Shown: positions 1 to 11,370 of the stretch, one piece after another
Layout of the letters: each line of letters opens with the position of its first letter
How positions within the stretch are numbered: the stretch's first letter is position 1
NCBI GenBank assembly: GCA_023105745.1
Contig: JALGQZ010000003.1
Location: forward strand, 39,943,185-40,007,184
Reading direction: 5' to 3'
Source of the DNA: Austropuccinia psidii
Taxonomy: Eukaryota > Basidiomycota > Pucciniomycetes > Pucciniales > Sphaerophragmiaceae
Length of the DNA: 64,000 bases
Program-made: the position numbers and the translations under genes
Notes under the pieces: model-generated
What the model saw: only the letters and a program-made list of their open reading frames with translations
Database searches by the model: none
What the model was told of the DNA's origin: nothing

Positions 1-1288
1 GTGGTGGTGAGCGCTGTTGAAAGCCCTGGGTGCAGCTTTACCTGTTGGGTTACAATAATAAAGACTACAATACTTTAAATTAAGAGTATACCTGTTTATT
101 ACCCAAGAGTAAAACTGTTTTTGACAGTTTACTACGTAGGGTATTCAAGAGCAGGATGAGGATGTGATTTTGGCTGTGAAAAGCCCTCCTTTTATCCTGA
201 AATTGAAGTGGAAAGGCTGCTAGACCTTTCCACGTAGAGGAAGTGAAGATTTTTCACTCTCTAGGACAGACTTGTGGTTTTCAAACAGCCTGTATACCCT
301 GTATTGGGCTCAGATGTGGTTTTGAAACCACATCTGGGCGGTTTTCACCAATACAGGGTGAAAATTTTCATCTGGGGACCTCAGCCTGATTCTGACGTGT
401 ATGACGCGTAGAATGCTGTATAGAAACTGTATGGGACCCCAGTATTGACTGAAGTATGAGGTATTGAAGTAAAAACATGCTTCTTCGTCTATTTGACACC
501 TCATATTCATGGTTATGGGATATTATCCCATGGTAAGGCTGTATCTGACAGCAGGTGGGATTTTGACCTTAAAATGGTCATAACTCTGTCAGTTTTTGAG
601 ATATCAAGCTCAGAGTTGGTTCATTGAATAGCTCTGTATGAGCTCTACACAATGGTACCCAACTTGACATGGTTATCATTAAATATGACAAAGTTATCCC
701 ATGTACAAGTATTTTTGTACATTGGTGTGGTCTGGTCAAAAGCTGTATTAAGCTTGTTTGGCCAATAACTTCTGTTGTAGTTGAGTTATGAGGAAATGGA
801 TGGCACCATCAGATAGCCCTGATTGTGCTCTTTCCAAAAAGACCCCACTTCAGGTATCTCACACTAAAACTGTAAAAGTTAGATGAGAGGTGAATGTTTT
901 GTTCACCCTTATTTGGTCTGAATTTGACCATAACTCAAGTAATACTGGTGCTAGCTCAGTTTGGCTGGTACCATTGGATAGCCCTGGCTTAGAGCTTCAT
1001 TGTGAGTACCCATTTGATGGGGTTAAGCCTCTCCTTCTAGATTTTAGATGAGAGGTGAAAATTAAGGTTTATGCTCAGCAATAACTTTGAGCAGGAATAA
1101 CTTTGTTATTTCTTGTCCTATGGTGATGGGACTTATATTTTCAGGAAGAGGTGAGTTTCCTCTTTCTTTTGATACCTTTTGAGCTAATTTGGCTCAGCTC
1201 CATGTTTTGGTGGTCTTTTGGCTATACCATTGGTTTATGGTATTTTGGCTGTCATGCTTGTGCTCTGGTTTTGAGTCACAGGCTGACA
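1..1288 (-). repeat. R1-family LTR, copy 1 (cut by window edge)
   Basis: This block matches 41747-43151 and 63038-63566 at the nucleotide level. The 41.7-43.15 kb copy sits directly upstream (minus strand) of a primer-binding-like site and a gag region, so I read R1 as the LTR of the element E family, oriented minus. Copy 1 lacks about 125 bases at its left end because the window starts inside it. The right end ...GGCTGACA matches the outer end of the complete copy, giving a TG...CA element on the minus strand. Short open frames inside it are not conserved between copies. It is either a solo LTR or one end of an element lying outside the window. Confidence 0.6.
298..357. other. Compound hairpin inside R1 LTR
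   Basis: Two nested perfect inverted repeats. The outer arms are CCTGTATTGG (298-307) and CCAATACAGG (348-357). The inner arms are CAGATGTGGTTT and AAACCACATCTG (311-336) with a 2-base loop. In R1 copy 2 the outer arms differ by one base and the inner arms are eroded; in copy 3 both are eroded. It could act as RNA structure in the element transcript or as a DNA cruciform. The function is unknown. Confidence 0.7.
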
Positions 1289-4200
1289 ATCAACAAGAGA
1301 GAACTCATGGTGCCCCTCAAATGAATTGGGGAGATTTCCAACCAATCCTGTTTTGTGTCTCTGTAGTAATATCTGTACTATCTCTGATAAATGTGCAGGG
1401 AGAATTCCTGGGGTGGTCTCAGGTCTTGTGGTACTGGTGAAAATTGGGGAATTTCATCCATTTTCTTCTCTAGGATGGGTCGCTTGGGTCCTTCATCAAA
1501 ATACATCCGATTGAATTAAGTATTTTGGTGAACTTCGTGTTAGATTAATATAGCAATTAGTAAATTAGTGAAGCTTATAGCTATAAGATTGAAGACTTAC
1601 TGTCAGAAAATATCGCTTTTGTAAGAAGAATATTTGAGCTTGTTTCAATTTCAATACTTTCTTCAGAGGAGGATTCTGAATATTGTTGTTGAGTCGAGAA
1701 ACACTGTGATTGATAGAAGAAGCTATAAAAGGGTATTTGTATATTTAGCACATCAAAAGATGGTAAAGAAAAATAATTCAAAAAATTTGATATATCTATA
1801 TTTTATCATATTTTTCAGAAATATTTATCTTATTCAGTCTTATTTAAAAAGTGAATTGGGATAAAAAATTTACAATTCAAAGTTGTGAGAGTTGAAGTCC
1901 CAAAAACCAAAAGAAATAAAAGGAGGATATTTATAAAGTCTTTGGATTTGCAAAGCCATTTTGAAATACAATACAATAATATTGAAAATAACTAAATGGT
2001 GTATATGTTAGTTTTATATGTATCTATATTAGATAAGCTGACTTATATAAGGAACTATCAAAATTTAATTTTTTCCAGAAAGCCTGTATATCATATTGAA
2101 TTCATTTTAGGTAAAACTCATTTCAGGGAGCCAAATGTTGAGTTTTCTCTGAAGAAACTAGTTGAAATGAAGCTAGTGTATTATGAATGTCCTCAAAATT
2201 ACTGTCATAAAGGGATAATTATTGTAACCCAAGGATTGAAGCTTTCAATTACCTGAAGATTCAAAACATAAATACTCATATGGAAGATATAGTTTGTTAT
2301 ATAGGATGAGAAAACTGAATCATCAAGTCATTTGATAAGATATTAGTTCTATGAGAAAAAAAAGCTGCCATAAATATTAAGATAAAGTTAGTAATTTCCT
2401 ACTAGCGTCAATAATGGTGAAAACAGATTTTAAACATCCTAATAAAGCTTTCATGAGCCTCAACAGGATTGAAAAAAATGCTCTAGAAGAATAATATTGA
2501 GCACTATTCATTTGAACAAGATTCTTAGTGAAATCAATTCCCAGAGTAATAAAAACGTATTTCTTTATAGAATTGATAATACAGCAATAGAAGTCTACAA
2601 CTGAGACAAAAATGATTAAAAGCAATAGAAAAATGAAATATAACATAAATACCCCAAAACAAAATATAATTGAAGGATATCAAGTTTTTGATTGAGTATG
2701 GAAGAGAGCTTGTGAATTTACAACAGAGTTCATAGGAATTATGCAACATAAATTCTTAGTATTAAGATAATTCTTAGAATATTAATATTCTTCATCAATC
2801 TCTTCTTGAGAATTTGGAAATATTCAAAATATTTAATAATACTTTTAAAATACTTGGAAGCTTATCATACTGAATTTAAGTTTTTATAAGATTAAGTGAT
2901 GATGATATGTGGAAAATCCGAAAACAGAGGTTTATTTTAAGCCTTTCAACAACTAATAAATATGTGAAAGGAGATAAGAAGAAACACCAGATATTTATAA
3001 ATGTAAATAATATTAAATCAGTTTCTGTCATATAAACTCATAATAATTACTCTTTTTATGATATTATATGCTTACCAACCCACTTATGGGTAATAAATAA
3101 TGTGTTTGATGATTTTAATATTCTTCAATATCAACTTAATCATTACTTTCTACAGTTTATCAACTCTTTTGGTATTTATGTCAATTTCTGAAGATTAAGT
3201 ATCACCTGTGAAATCATAAAAATTGAACTGTAAGTAGGTATTTTAATTGCGCTTGTGAATATATGAATCCTTTTGGCTATTATTGAAGGTGAGTGATGTC
3301 TACATTAATACCAAGTATTTCTGAGGAATTCATCAAATTTTTTCATTTTAATGGGTTTTCGAAGATATCATCAATTTTACTCCAAGTGGTAGCTTAAAAG
3401 GAGTTACTGACTAGTTACCAAGGAGTATTACCTGACTTTCTATTCAAATTATGGTTTTAATAAATCCTTTTAATCTTTAATATTGAAAATAATTGATATT
3501 TGACAGAATCACAGGCATTTAAGGAGGTCATTAGCTCCTTTATACAACATAAATAGTACTTTGATGCAATTTCCTCATGACATAATGAGGTTTAGCCTTA
3601 GTAACTATAGATCAAGAGGATTTTAATTAATTAATTTAGATATTATTACACTTGTATCACATATTTGAGACTCTCTGTCACTCCGAGGTCCTAGAAAGTG
3701 GGTCACTCTGGCTCTCTTCCTTTATCCTTTCCCCCTCTAGCTAATATTTGAGTAAAATAGCTAATCTGGGCCCAAGAGACAAATAAACCATGTGTAAAAC
3801 AAATATTTATCTAAAAATACAGTTTTTTTGAATGGTATTAAGATTAATTGAACTTTCCTCAATGTATACATAATATGGGGCTCTTCAGAATTCTTTGATT
3901 TTGGCATTAAAATTTAAAAAACAAAAAAATTCACAGATTTTTCATGTGGTATTGATGATGAGGTATTGAATTATTTTCCATTTTAAATCCTTATAGAGCT
4001 TAATTTTTACTATACATATTCTAGATCCACCATATTCAAAATTTCCGACTCAAATACATTTCTGGCATCAAAGACATGGACTTCCTTACTTAATGAAAAG
4101 CTATTCATATTTTTCTTTGTAAAAATTGATGAATTTTGCATATGAATATGAAGTATGAGTTTTTTATATTCAAAAATTTATTTTCAAATATTTTTGAGCT

Positions 4201-5404
4201 ATTTTGTATATTCAAGATATACCTCAAGGCTCACAAAAAAAGGATATTATTGACCAGAGAAGTTTGAGTGACTTTCTGGAAATTAACTCAAAGTAAAATT
4301 ATTTTCAAATTGGTTTGGAATAACTCTGAAGTCACATTTCTGTCATCAGGTATTCACCTTGGGTATAATGGCATGGTTCCTATATTTTTTCATTAATATA
4401 TGCACTCATTGCCTATAAGAATAAAATATTACCCATTATAAGCATATTGATAGGCTCATAATGAATGTACTGATTTATTCAAGTCATTTTTCAAAATTTA
4501 TTGATTAAGTGATATTGATAAAAGCTCAGAAGTAGTAATAATGAGGAAGCAAATATGGAAATATTGGAAAGTAATCAAGTTTTCAGGGGAATAAAGATAA
4601 AATACAGGGTTAATAAACATTAACATACAATATATCATAAACAGAAATAATTTTTCCACTTCCTTGAAGGTGATAAATAGATCATAGCTTTCATTCCAAT
4701 TACTCAACACCTTCATATCAGAATAAAATCCTGTCATATGGGGTAAACTCTATCCTTATGATGTTTGATATTCATGTGAGGCTGTATATCAGATGTAAAA
4801 CTATATTCATTACAAATAGCTATATAATCTGAAAGATAGGGCTGTTTCAGGGGGTATTTGAGTAAGCATTTATTAATACATGAACAGATTTATTTGTTCT
4901 TTGAAAAAACGTGTGACGGTATATAAATAAGGTCAAATAGAAAACAATTCTGTTTTGCAGTGATTTTTTGTGGAATTAACAGCAAGTAGGTGGTATAATG
5001 AGAAAAATTGAATACTAAAAACGTTTAATTACCAATTTTTTAAAATTTCTACTGGAACCAATACTGACAATTGGTAGCATATGCAAAATTATAGTAGGAA
5101 ATATTGAAAGAGTCAATTCACATTATAAAATTGAATAAGAAGTATTTATTAAGAAGATAGTTATCAAAAGAAAAGGTATCAGTGGAATATCTGTGGAATG
5201 AGGAATATCACGAATTAGGTTTGAAAAGTATAGGAATGAGGAACTGCAAAATTCCTGGACCTTGAAAGCAGTTCTTTTATTTAATTTTTAATCTTGTAAA
5301 ATAATATCTCTACTATTTTGTGATAAAGTATAATTTATATTCCCTGGTAAAGATCTTCTATGATTAAATGAAAATTTAAGAATCTTGAATCCCTATATAT
5401 CAAC
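1289..5404. other. AT-rich DNA, no gene recognised
   Basis: About 4.1 kb between the R1 LTR and a tandem repeat. Open frames are short and scattered, for example 1996-2256 (+), 1634-1864 (+), 2377-2646 (-) and 4498-4737 (-). None shows a recognisable domain or long uninterrupted coding. The frame at 1996-2256 has a more protein-like middle (GKTHFREPNVEFSLKK) but I cannot assign it. It may be very old transposon DNA. Confidence 0.5.
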
Positions 5405-5935
5405 TTGCTCCCAAGAAGTTCACTCCTGTGCCACCATATACCTTTATTTTTATTTATGAAAAGCCAGGGAATTTGTAAATTTAATTGAATTTCTTCCACC
5501 CCTCCAGAACATGTAGATGCTCAGGGAGATCCATTTTGAAGCCTTAAGTATGAACATTTTACCAAGGGTCTTCCCCCTGTGCCACCATATAAATTATTAT
5601 TTTGATTGAAAAGAATTTCCTTTGGGAAAATTAATATTTTTTTTCTCAAATTGGAACATGTAGATTACAAGAGCAATATGTTCTATGCTTGAATGTAAGC
5701 ATTTAAATCTTTATGATTTATATCTACGCATTTTTACACTTGGTTTCCCCCTATGCCACCATATACATTGATTTTCATTGATGGAAAAGCATAAAATTTG
5801 ATCAATTAATTGGCTTCTTTTCACCTCCTGGGTAAATTTAGATGCCCAGTAAATTTGTATTCTGTTTGAATTCGAGCATAAAACCTTTAAAGCCTCATAT
5901 TTTATCATTCTCCTATGACATTTTCTCATTGTTCT
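5405..5935. repeat. Imperfect tandem repeat, three units of ~150-175 bp
   Basis: The phrase TGCCACCATATA recurs at about 5429, 5580 and 5754. Each time it is followed by an AT-rich stretch containing a GATTGAAAAG- or ATGAAAAGCC-like run, a C-rich pyrimidine tract, an ACATGTAGAT- or TTTAGATGC-like block and a GAATGTAAGCATTT-like block. Spacings are about 151 and 174 bp. No coding is apparent. Confidence 0.65.
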
Positions 5936-6145
5936 TCCATAAAAAATATTGAAAGGGTATGGCATGTCACTAGCCCCCTAGCTTTATTTTTGCTTCCTTG
6001 AAAATATCTGTGAATATGTTTAACCAGGTTCTTGAGATTCACATGATTGAAATTCCTTACATTTTTGAATATAAAAGAATTTTATGAAACATACATGAAA
6101 AAAGATGGTGTCTCAACAATCAAAGATTGAAATTAATGTGTGGTC

Positions 6146-6150
6146 CTTTT
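6146..6150. repeat. Target-site duplication of element A (left, CTTTT)
   Basis: CTTTT lies immediately before the LTR start TGTGAGAC at 6151. The same five bases follow the 3' LTR end at 16299-16303. A 5-bp duplication is normal for Ty3/gypsy integration and fixes both ends of element A. Confidence 0.75.
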
Positions 6151-7070
6151 TGTGAGACTTTGGGATATGAAAAAATATCCAAATAGTCACAAAACAACTT
6201 GAAAATACTTATTCTAATAGTAAGAATTGAAATTATCATCTTGAAATAAGTAAAAATGCCATAAAAAAGCATAAAAATTTGATTATATCAGAAACCAATG
6301 AATAAGCATGTGAAATAAGTTTCCCCATTGGATTTCCCATGAAACACTACACATATAGAATTTTTGTGTCATATCTAAGAAGTAAAGAATTTATGAGATA
6401 ACCTGAGATATGCACTTTTATGATCAGTGCATATATTCATGGTTTTCAGCTCATATTTTTTGACATATGCATGATAAAGAGTTGAAGCAAGAAAAATAAT
6501 TACCACGTAATTACTGTAGTAATACAGATGTAAACTTTTTTTGGCAAGCTATAAGCAAGGTTATAACTTACAATGGTTTATTGAGCAAAATAAGAAAAGC
6601 TGCCAACCACTTTTTTGTGAAAATGGTCCAAACTTAAAAGAGTATATATTCAGATTCTACTAGCTCATATGTGAAGAATGACGTAATTTTTGTCATTATA
6701 TTAAAGGTATAACCCCTTCAAATCATGTTTTGAAGTTTAAAATAGTAAATCTTGACAGAAAAGATGAGTTACAAGAAAAATAATCAAAAATATAGTTTTG
6801 ATGTAATGAAATTCTCTTGGAAGATTGATAATGACATGTAAAACTATCAAAATGCATTCTCCAAATGGCTGTAGAGTGTATAACTCAAAAGGTATCAATG
6901 ATAAAACTTTAAGCTTATAATTGATCATATATGATCACTCACTGTAATCTTATTTCAGGTTTAACCATTATATAGGTGATGAAGCTGATTAACACTATTA
7001 TTTTATGATTAATAATAACAGAATCAAAAGAATTTAGGATTTCATCATAACTATTATGTAAGCAAACTTT

Positions 7071-7088
7071 GAGTTATAGTGATAACTC
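7071..7088. promoter_or_regulatory. Conserved dyad upstream of LTR-A TATA box
   Basis: GAGTTAT-AGTG-ATAACTC. The same dyad, extended to AGAGTTAT/ATAACTCT, occurs at 15416-15435 in the 3' LTR and in slightly altered form near 61949-61966 in the LTR of element C. It survives while the surrounding sequence varies, so it may be a transcription-factor site. The factor is unknown. Confidence 0.4.
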
Positions 7089-7228
7089 TAAATAGTGGCA
7101 TAATAATGAGATATGATGGTTTTATTGTGATTTAATCATAAGTAAACCTTAAAATAACAAGCAATTACAGTGGATACCATAAGTAGACGTCTACTAGAGT
7201 ACTTATGGACTCTTGAAGGAGGATTTTA

Positions 7229-7238
7229 CTATATATAG
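7229..7238 (+). promoter_or_regulatory. TATA box of element A LTR promoter
   Basis: CTATATATAG, followed about 20-30 bases later by a pyrimidine-rich stretch (TATTTCCCCCTCAGA) that is a plausible transcription start area. The same box is at 15576-15585 in the 3' LTR. In element C's LTR the corresponding site (about 62108) has decayed to a TATTAAAAAAGG-like sequence. Confidence 0.6.
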
Positions 7239-7302
7239 AGCTCTTTTCACTTCTATTTCCCCCTCAGACGCAACAAAAACACTAAAAATATTAAATCCAA
7301 AG

Positions 7303-8412
7303 GTAATAACTTTATTCTTTTTATATAGTTCTATTATATTATTGAAGGCTAAAGTTCATCTGTATATATTAATCATAAATTTGGAAGTGATTAAACTATT
7401 TTTTTTTAAAATTTCTCTCTAAATCTTTAATTACACATAAAATCAAGAAAATTTGTAATTTATTTATTTTTTATTTGTAAATAAAGTTTGAATAAGTTGT
7501 AGTTACATTATTTGGCATTAAATAATTCAAAATTGTTATAGCAAGTTTTAAAAGTAGCTTATATCTCTTTCTATTATTATTCTTAATAACTCTTTATTAA
7601 TATGAAACTTTAATTTAGTAATATAATCGTTATAAAACTGTTTTTATTAATAAAAAACAATTTTTCACACATTTATATTTGGTTTTTAACAATAATAAAT
7701 TTCCATAAAAATATTAATTATTATATATTAATATATTTACTTTTATTATATCATTTTTTTATAATATAATCTATATTATTATATTTTTTGAATAATATTT
7801 TTTTGCCATAATTGTAGTATCCCTTTATTATTAAAATTATTCCTTATCCTATATATTACTGTAATAAAGAAATTCAGAGTACAATAAGTAAAATATTAGT
7901 AATATTTACTTATTGTTTCATAGTCAAACCTTACATTTGGGGGCCTGGCCATGAGATTTACTTAAAATAACTTTGAAAAAAAAATTAAATTTGGTTCATT
8001 CAATAATAAATCATATTTATGATCACCACCTTAAATTATAGTATTATATTAATTGATTTTAAAAGCTATTGAGACATTTGGAAAGAAATTGTACTGTCTT
8101 ACACATGGTTTTTCACATACTTATACTTTCAAGAACTTTCTTTGAGTGACTCTAATGATTAAAAAAGATGTGTATGAATTGAAAATGAATTCATATTATA
8201 ATTGAATCTTAAAAATTATAATCCTGATTTTTATTTTATTCTTTAAAAAATAAAAATATAAAAAAATAAAAAAACACAATAAAAATGAGTTTTATTCCTT
8301 TTTATTCATATATTTAAAAATTTATAAGAGAAATTTTTACATTTAAAGTGCCATATCTTTTCAAAAAGAACACTGTTTATAAAAAAGACTTGTATTTAAT
8401 TGTCTTCTTTAG
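7303..8412 (+). other. Possible leader intron from LTR to gag (element A)
   Basis: Donor AAAG|GTAATA lies in the LTR about 65 bases after the TATA box. Acceptor TTCTTTAG|TG lies just before the first gag-like codons. Splicing would remove the end of the LTR and the primer-binding region and join an open frame in the LTR (ending ...KILNPK) to gag (VLEDNS...). Elements C and D have matching acceptors, and LTR donors at the same place. This is inferred from consensus sites and from my memory of related predicted proteins; no RNA evidence is available here. Confidence 0.45.
7938..7950 (+). other. Primer-binding-like site of element A
   Basis: TGGGGGCCTGGCC begins two bases after the LTR end. Its reverse complement ends in CCA, as a tRNA 3' end would. 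Element C carries TGGGGGCTTGGCC (43175-43187) and element E carries the identical site on the minus strand (41728-41740). The tRNA is not identified. Confidence 0.5.
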
Positions 8413-10602
8413 TGCTTGAAGACAACTCAACAAAGGACAGTCAGACCAGTGTTAAGAGATTGGTGGAAGAAGCTTGTCCAAATTTTCCAACACCAGTTGT
8501 CATTCAGAAAAGAAAAGCTAAGGAATGGTTGTTTTCAGGACCCACTGTTCAGGACTCTGAAGGTGAGTACCTCTCTTAAAATTTCCATAAAAAGACTTTT
8601 TATATTTCTGAAATACTTTTATTGCTTATTTTATCTGATATGACTACTAGAAGAGGATCCCAATACTCAAGCTAATCAGATGGAGCTGGGACAAGAAGTA
8701 GAATTGATCCCTAAAAAGGAAAAGGAAAGGGAAACATCCCTAGTGGAGCAAAATTAACTCAAGTGCCATATCCCAAAGGCAAGTCCTAGAAATGCCCATA
8801 ATCTGTGAACCAGAGTTTGAACTAAGTATGAGTAACTCCAAAAGATAAAGATCACATTCAGAGGGCTCAGATGGAAATCTAAATGAGCCAGTACAAGCAG
8901 TACTACACAGTGTACCAGGACAAGGATTAGGAAATGTTGCCACAAATCCACCAAGGAGTGATGAACTCCTGGCATATCCTGAAATTGTTCCTCAAATAGG
9001 AGAAAATAGTGAGATACTCCAATGGATGGAATCCACTATCATCCAAACATAAAATCAAAAAAGATAAAAGAATGACACAATAAAAAGAGGGAGGTAAGCA
9101 AGGAAGAAGCCCAGTATCTTCAGCCAGCAAGCCACTAGACAGCCAAACTCCCCAAGGAGGGAAGAAGAAAAAGAAAAAGAATTGGAGGAAACCATATTCC
9201 CCAAGCTACAGGATTTCAAAAATCCAAAAAGATGCCATGGACAATGTCTTCAACATGGCCAGAACCTTGATAGAATTCAAGGACAAAGAGGAGAAAAGAA
9301 TGAGACAACCCCATTCCCCAAATATATAGCTTTGTCTCCTGATATTGGAAACACTTTCACAGAAATTTAAAATGGATTATTACCTCTAAAAGACATCAAA
9401 AATAGTTTATTACCTTCAAAATAAATAAATAGTAGTTGATTATCTTTAACACGAATTGTTGTACAAAACAAAGAGGAAAGAGACAGTATTGAATTTATGT
9501 CTTAAAATAATAAACAAAAAGTCTTAATTGAAAATACTCAGAAATCAAAACAAGGAAAACAAGAGTTGTATAAGTAAATTATATCAAAGAAAAGACTTTG
9601 AAGATCAATTATGAGATGAGTATTGACAATATGACAGAAAAACTTGAAGAAAAGACTTCATCTGCCACAAGTTACTTTGAGACCATGTAGAAAACAGTGA
9701 TGAAGCAAGAATGAATCTTAAAGATTACATTTAAAGCTAAGCAAGAATTATTACTGAGAAAATGGATAAAATAAATGAGGATAACTTAAATATTCCAAGG
9801 TTTTCAACCCCATTTTCTCACATGAGAAGTCCTGTTAAACCAAAAAGAGGAAATGGCAAACCCCTTCATAGCAGACTTAAGCCATTAAAACAACAATAAC
9901 GTATTCATGAAGGAAGCCCCTCAGATGAAAGAATGGCCAACATTAACAGGTGAAGGTAAATATGACCATATGTAATTTATTGAAACAATTGACATATTAC
10001 AAGAGGATTATTCCATACCAGATTGATTAATCACTGAAAGATTACATTGATTATTTTAAAAATCTGAAAAAAGATGGTATTAAGGTATAAGACAACCAAC
10101 TGGCAAAAATACCAGGTCTTTGTGGAAAAATGAAATAATCACCAAATGGGAAAATGATTCCTGGAGGTACAAAATAGAAAATGCATTTGAAAATTAATTC
10201 TTTGACACAGATAAGGACAAACCTTCAACTTGGTTCTTAGAACAAGTTGAAATATTAAATGAATTGTATCCAGAAATTTCACAAAAAATGGTGCACATGA
10301 AAATACTTGAAAAATTTGCAGGAAAACTAGAACATGCCCTGAGAAGCAGGTTCATAGATCCATGCTCCACAGAAGAGTATATTAATAAACTAGAAAATAT
10401 AGTAAAAACAACCAAAGTTGGCAGAACAATGAAATAATTGTATATTAAAGCTTCAAATAAGCCATTTATCAAGAAAGATAAACCAAGGGAACCTTTCAAG
10501 ACCAATAAACTTAATACTAATTAGCAAAGAAAATGCCATAACTGTGATGATATTTGACACTTAGGCAGTAATTTACTTAAAAAGGAAAAGATTAATGAAA
10601 AT
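8413..10602 (+). pseudogene. gag: gag of element A (broken)
   Basis: Begins at the leader acceptor with VLEDNSTKDSQTSV, then an 88-base intron-like gap, then a charged linker, a piece containing KLQDFKNPKRCHGQCLQHG (9182-9370), a helical region, and a capsid part at 9907-10440 with the W-rich motif block (TGKNTRSLWKNEIITKW and LEHALRSRFIDPCSTEEY). The zinc knuckle near 10533 reads CHNC...HLGSN, so its last cysteine is gone and a stop lies inside it. Many stops and frame changes break the frame. It would have formed the particle shell; this copy cannot make a full Gag. The order of parts matches gag of element C. Confidence 0.8.
8563..8650 (+). other. Possible 88-nt intron inside gag (element A)
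   Basis: GAAG|GTGAGT donor and ACTACTAG|AAGAGG acceptor. Joining the flanks gives a continuous reading ...TVQDSE-EDPNTQANQMELG. The same segment in element C (ending at 43790) keeps the acceptor, but its donor is eroded to a GCAAGC-like sequence. An intron kept in a reverse-transcribed genome implies that the genomic RNA stays unspliced. Confidence 0.5.
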
Positions 10603-11345
10603 GTGGAGACAGAAGATCACAATGAAAAAGAAGAGAAATATGATTCTGAAAGAGACACTGAAGAATCATACACATCTGAAAGTGATGAAATCAATATAAT
10701 TAATGCCCAAATTAATAATATTTATTTAATATATGAAGCACTAGATGTAAAGTCAAACTTACCACAAGTTGGAACATCTGATACAAACCTCACAAATATA
10801 CAAGATTCAAAACTTCATAGAACCAAACCTGCGAACGTAATGGGATATACAGCTGGAAAATCAAGTATAAGCATTGTAATGGTAAAAAACAAAGAGGGAA
10901 AAAGTAAACCTGGAAACAGGAGAATACTTCACCTGTGTTTGTAAAATTTATTTACAAACAATTGTACCAGATTGGGAAGAAACACTTATACAAATACAAG
11001 GGGATAAATTTAGTAGTGCAAGCAAAAGAATGAAGACCCTTGGAATAATTGACTTAATAATAATTTTTCCTCATCCTTCCCAATGCATAAGAATGAGATT
11101 AGAGTTTCTAGTAATGGAAAACTGTACTAGTGCCCATTTCATACTTGGAAATGATTACTTTTCAATCTATTGTATAGACATCTCTAACTAACAAGATAGA
11201 TATTTTCCCATAGGAGACAATAAAACACAAAGATTTGGTTTTTTAAACAACAAAATACAAATTACTGTCATAAAAATTGAATAGAAAATCCCAGAAAAAC
11301 ATTTAATCATAAGAGAAAAACTTATAGAGGCAGAATTCAAACATG
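10603..11345 (+). pseudogene. Acidic linker and aspartic protease remnant of element A
   Basis: An acidic linker (10603-10900, NEKEEKYDSERDTEESYTS) leads into a protease domain of about 100 codons. The active-site triplet, D-S/T-G in retropepsins, reads E-T-G (LETGEYFTCV) after a frame change near 10900. Downstream features of the fold are visible (CTSAHFILGNDYFSIY), with stops after ISN and at about 11281. The Asp-to-Glu change and the frameshifts make it inactive. It is close to the protease of element C. Confidence 0.75.
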
Positions 11346-11370
11346 AATTAACAATGAAATGATATAAACA

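Larger units (their letters stand above)
6151..7935 (+). repeat. 5' LTR of element A
   Basis: Starts TGTGAGACTTTGGG and ends CAAACCTTACA, about 1785 bp. It matches the 3' LTR at 14509-16298 and, more distantly, the split LTR of element C (49620-49630, 50387-50666, 61319-62817). It contains a TATATATA box, a conserved dyad about 140 bp before that box, a possible splice donor, and a very AT-rich U5. Confidence 0.88.

Noticed and set aside
8740..9130. Three overlapping minus-strand frames
   Set aside because: They are mirror frames of the gag linker of element A.
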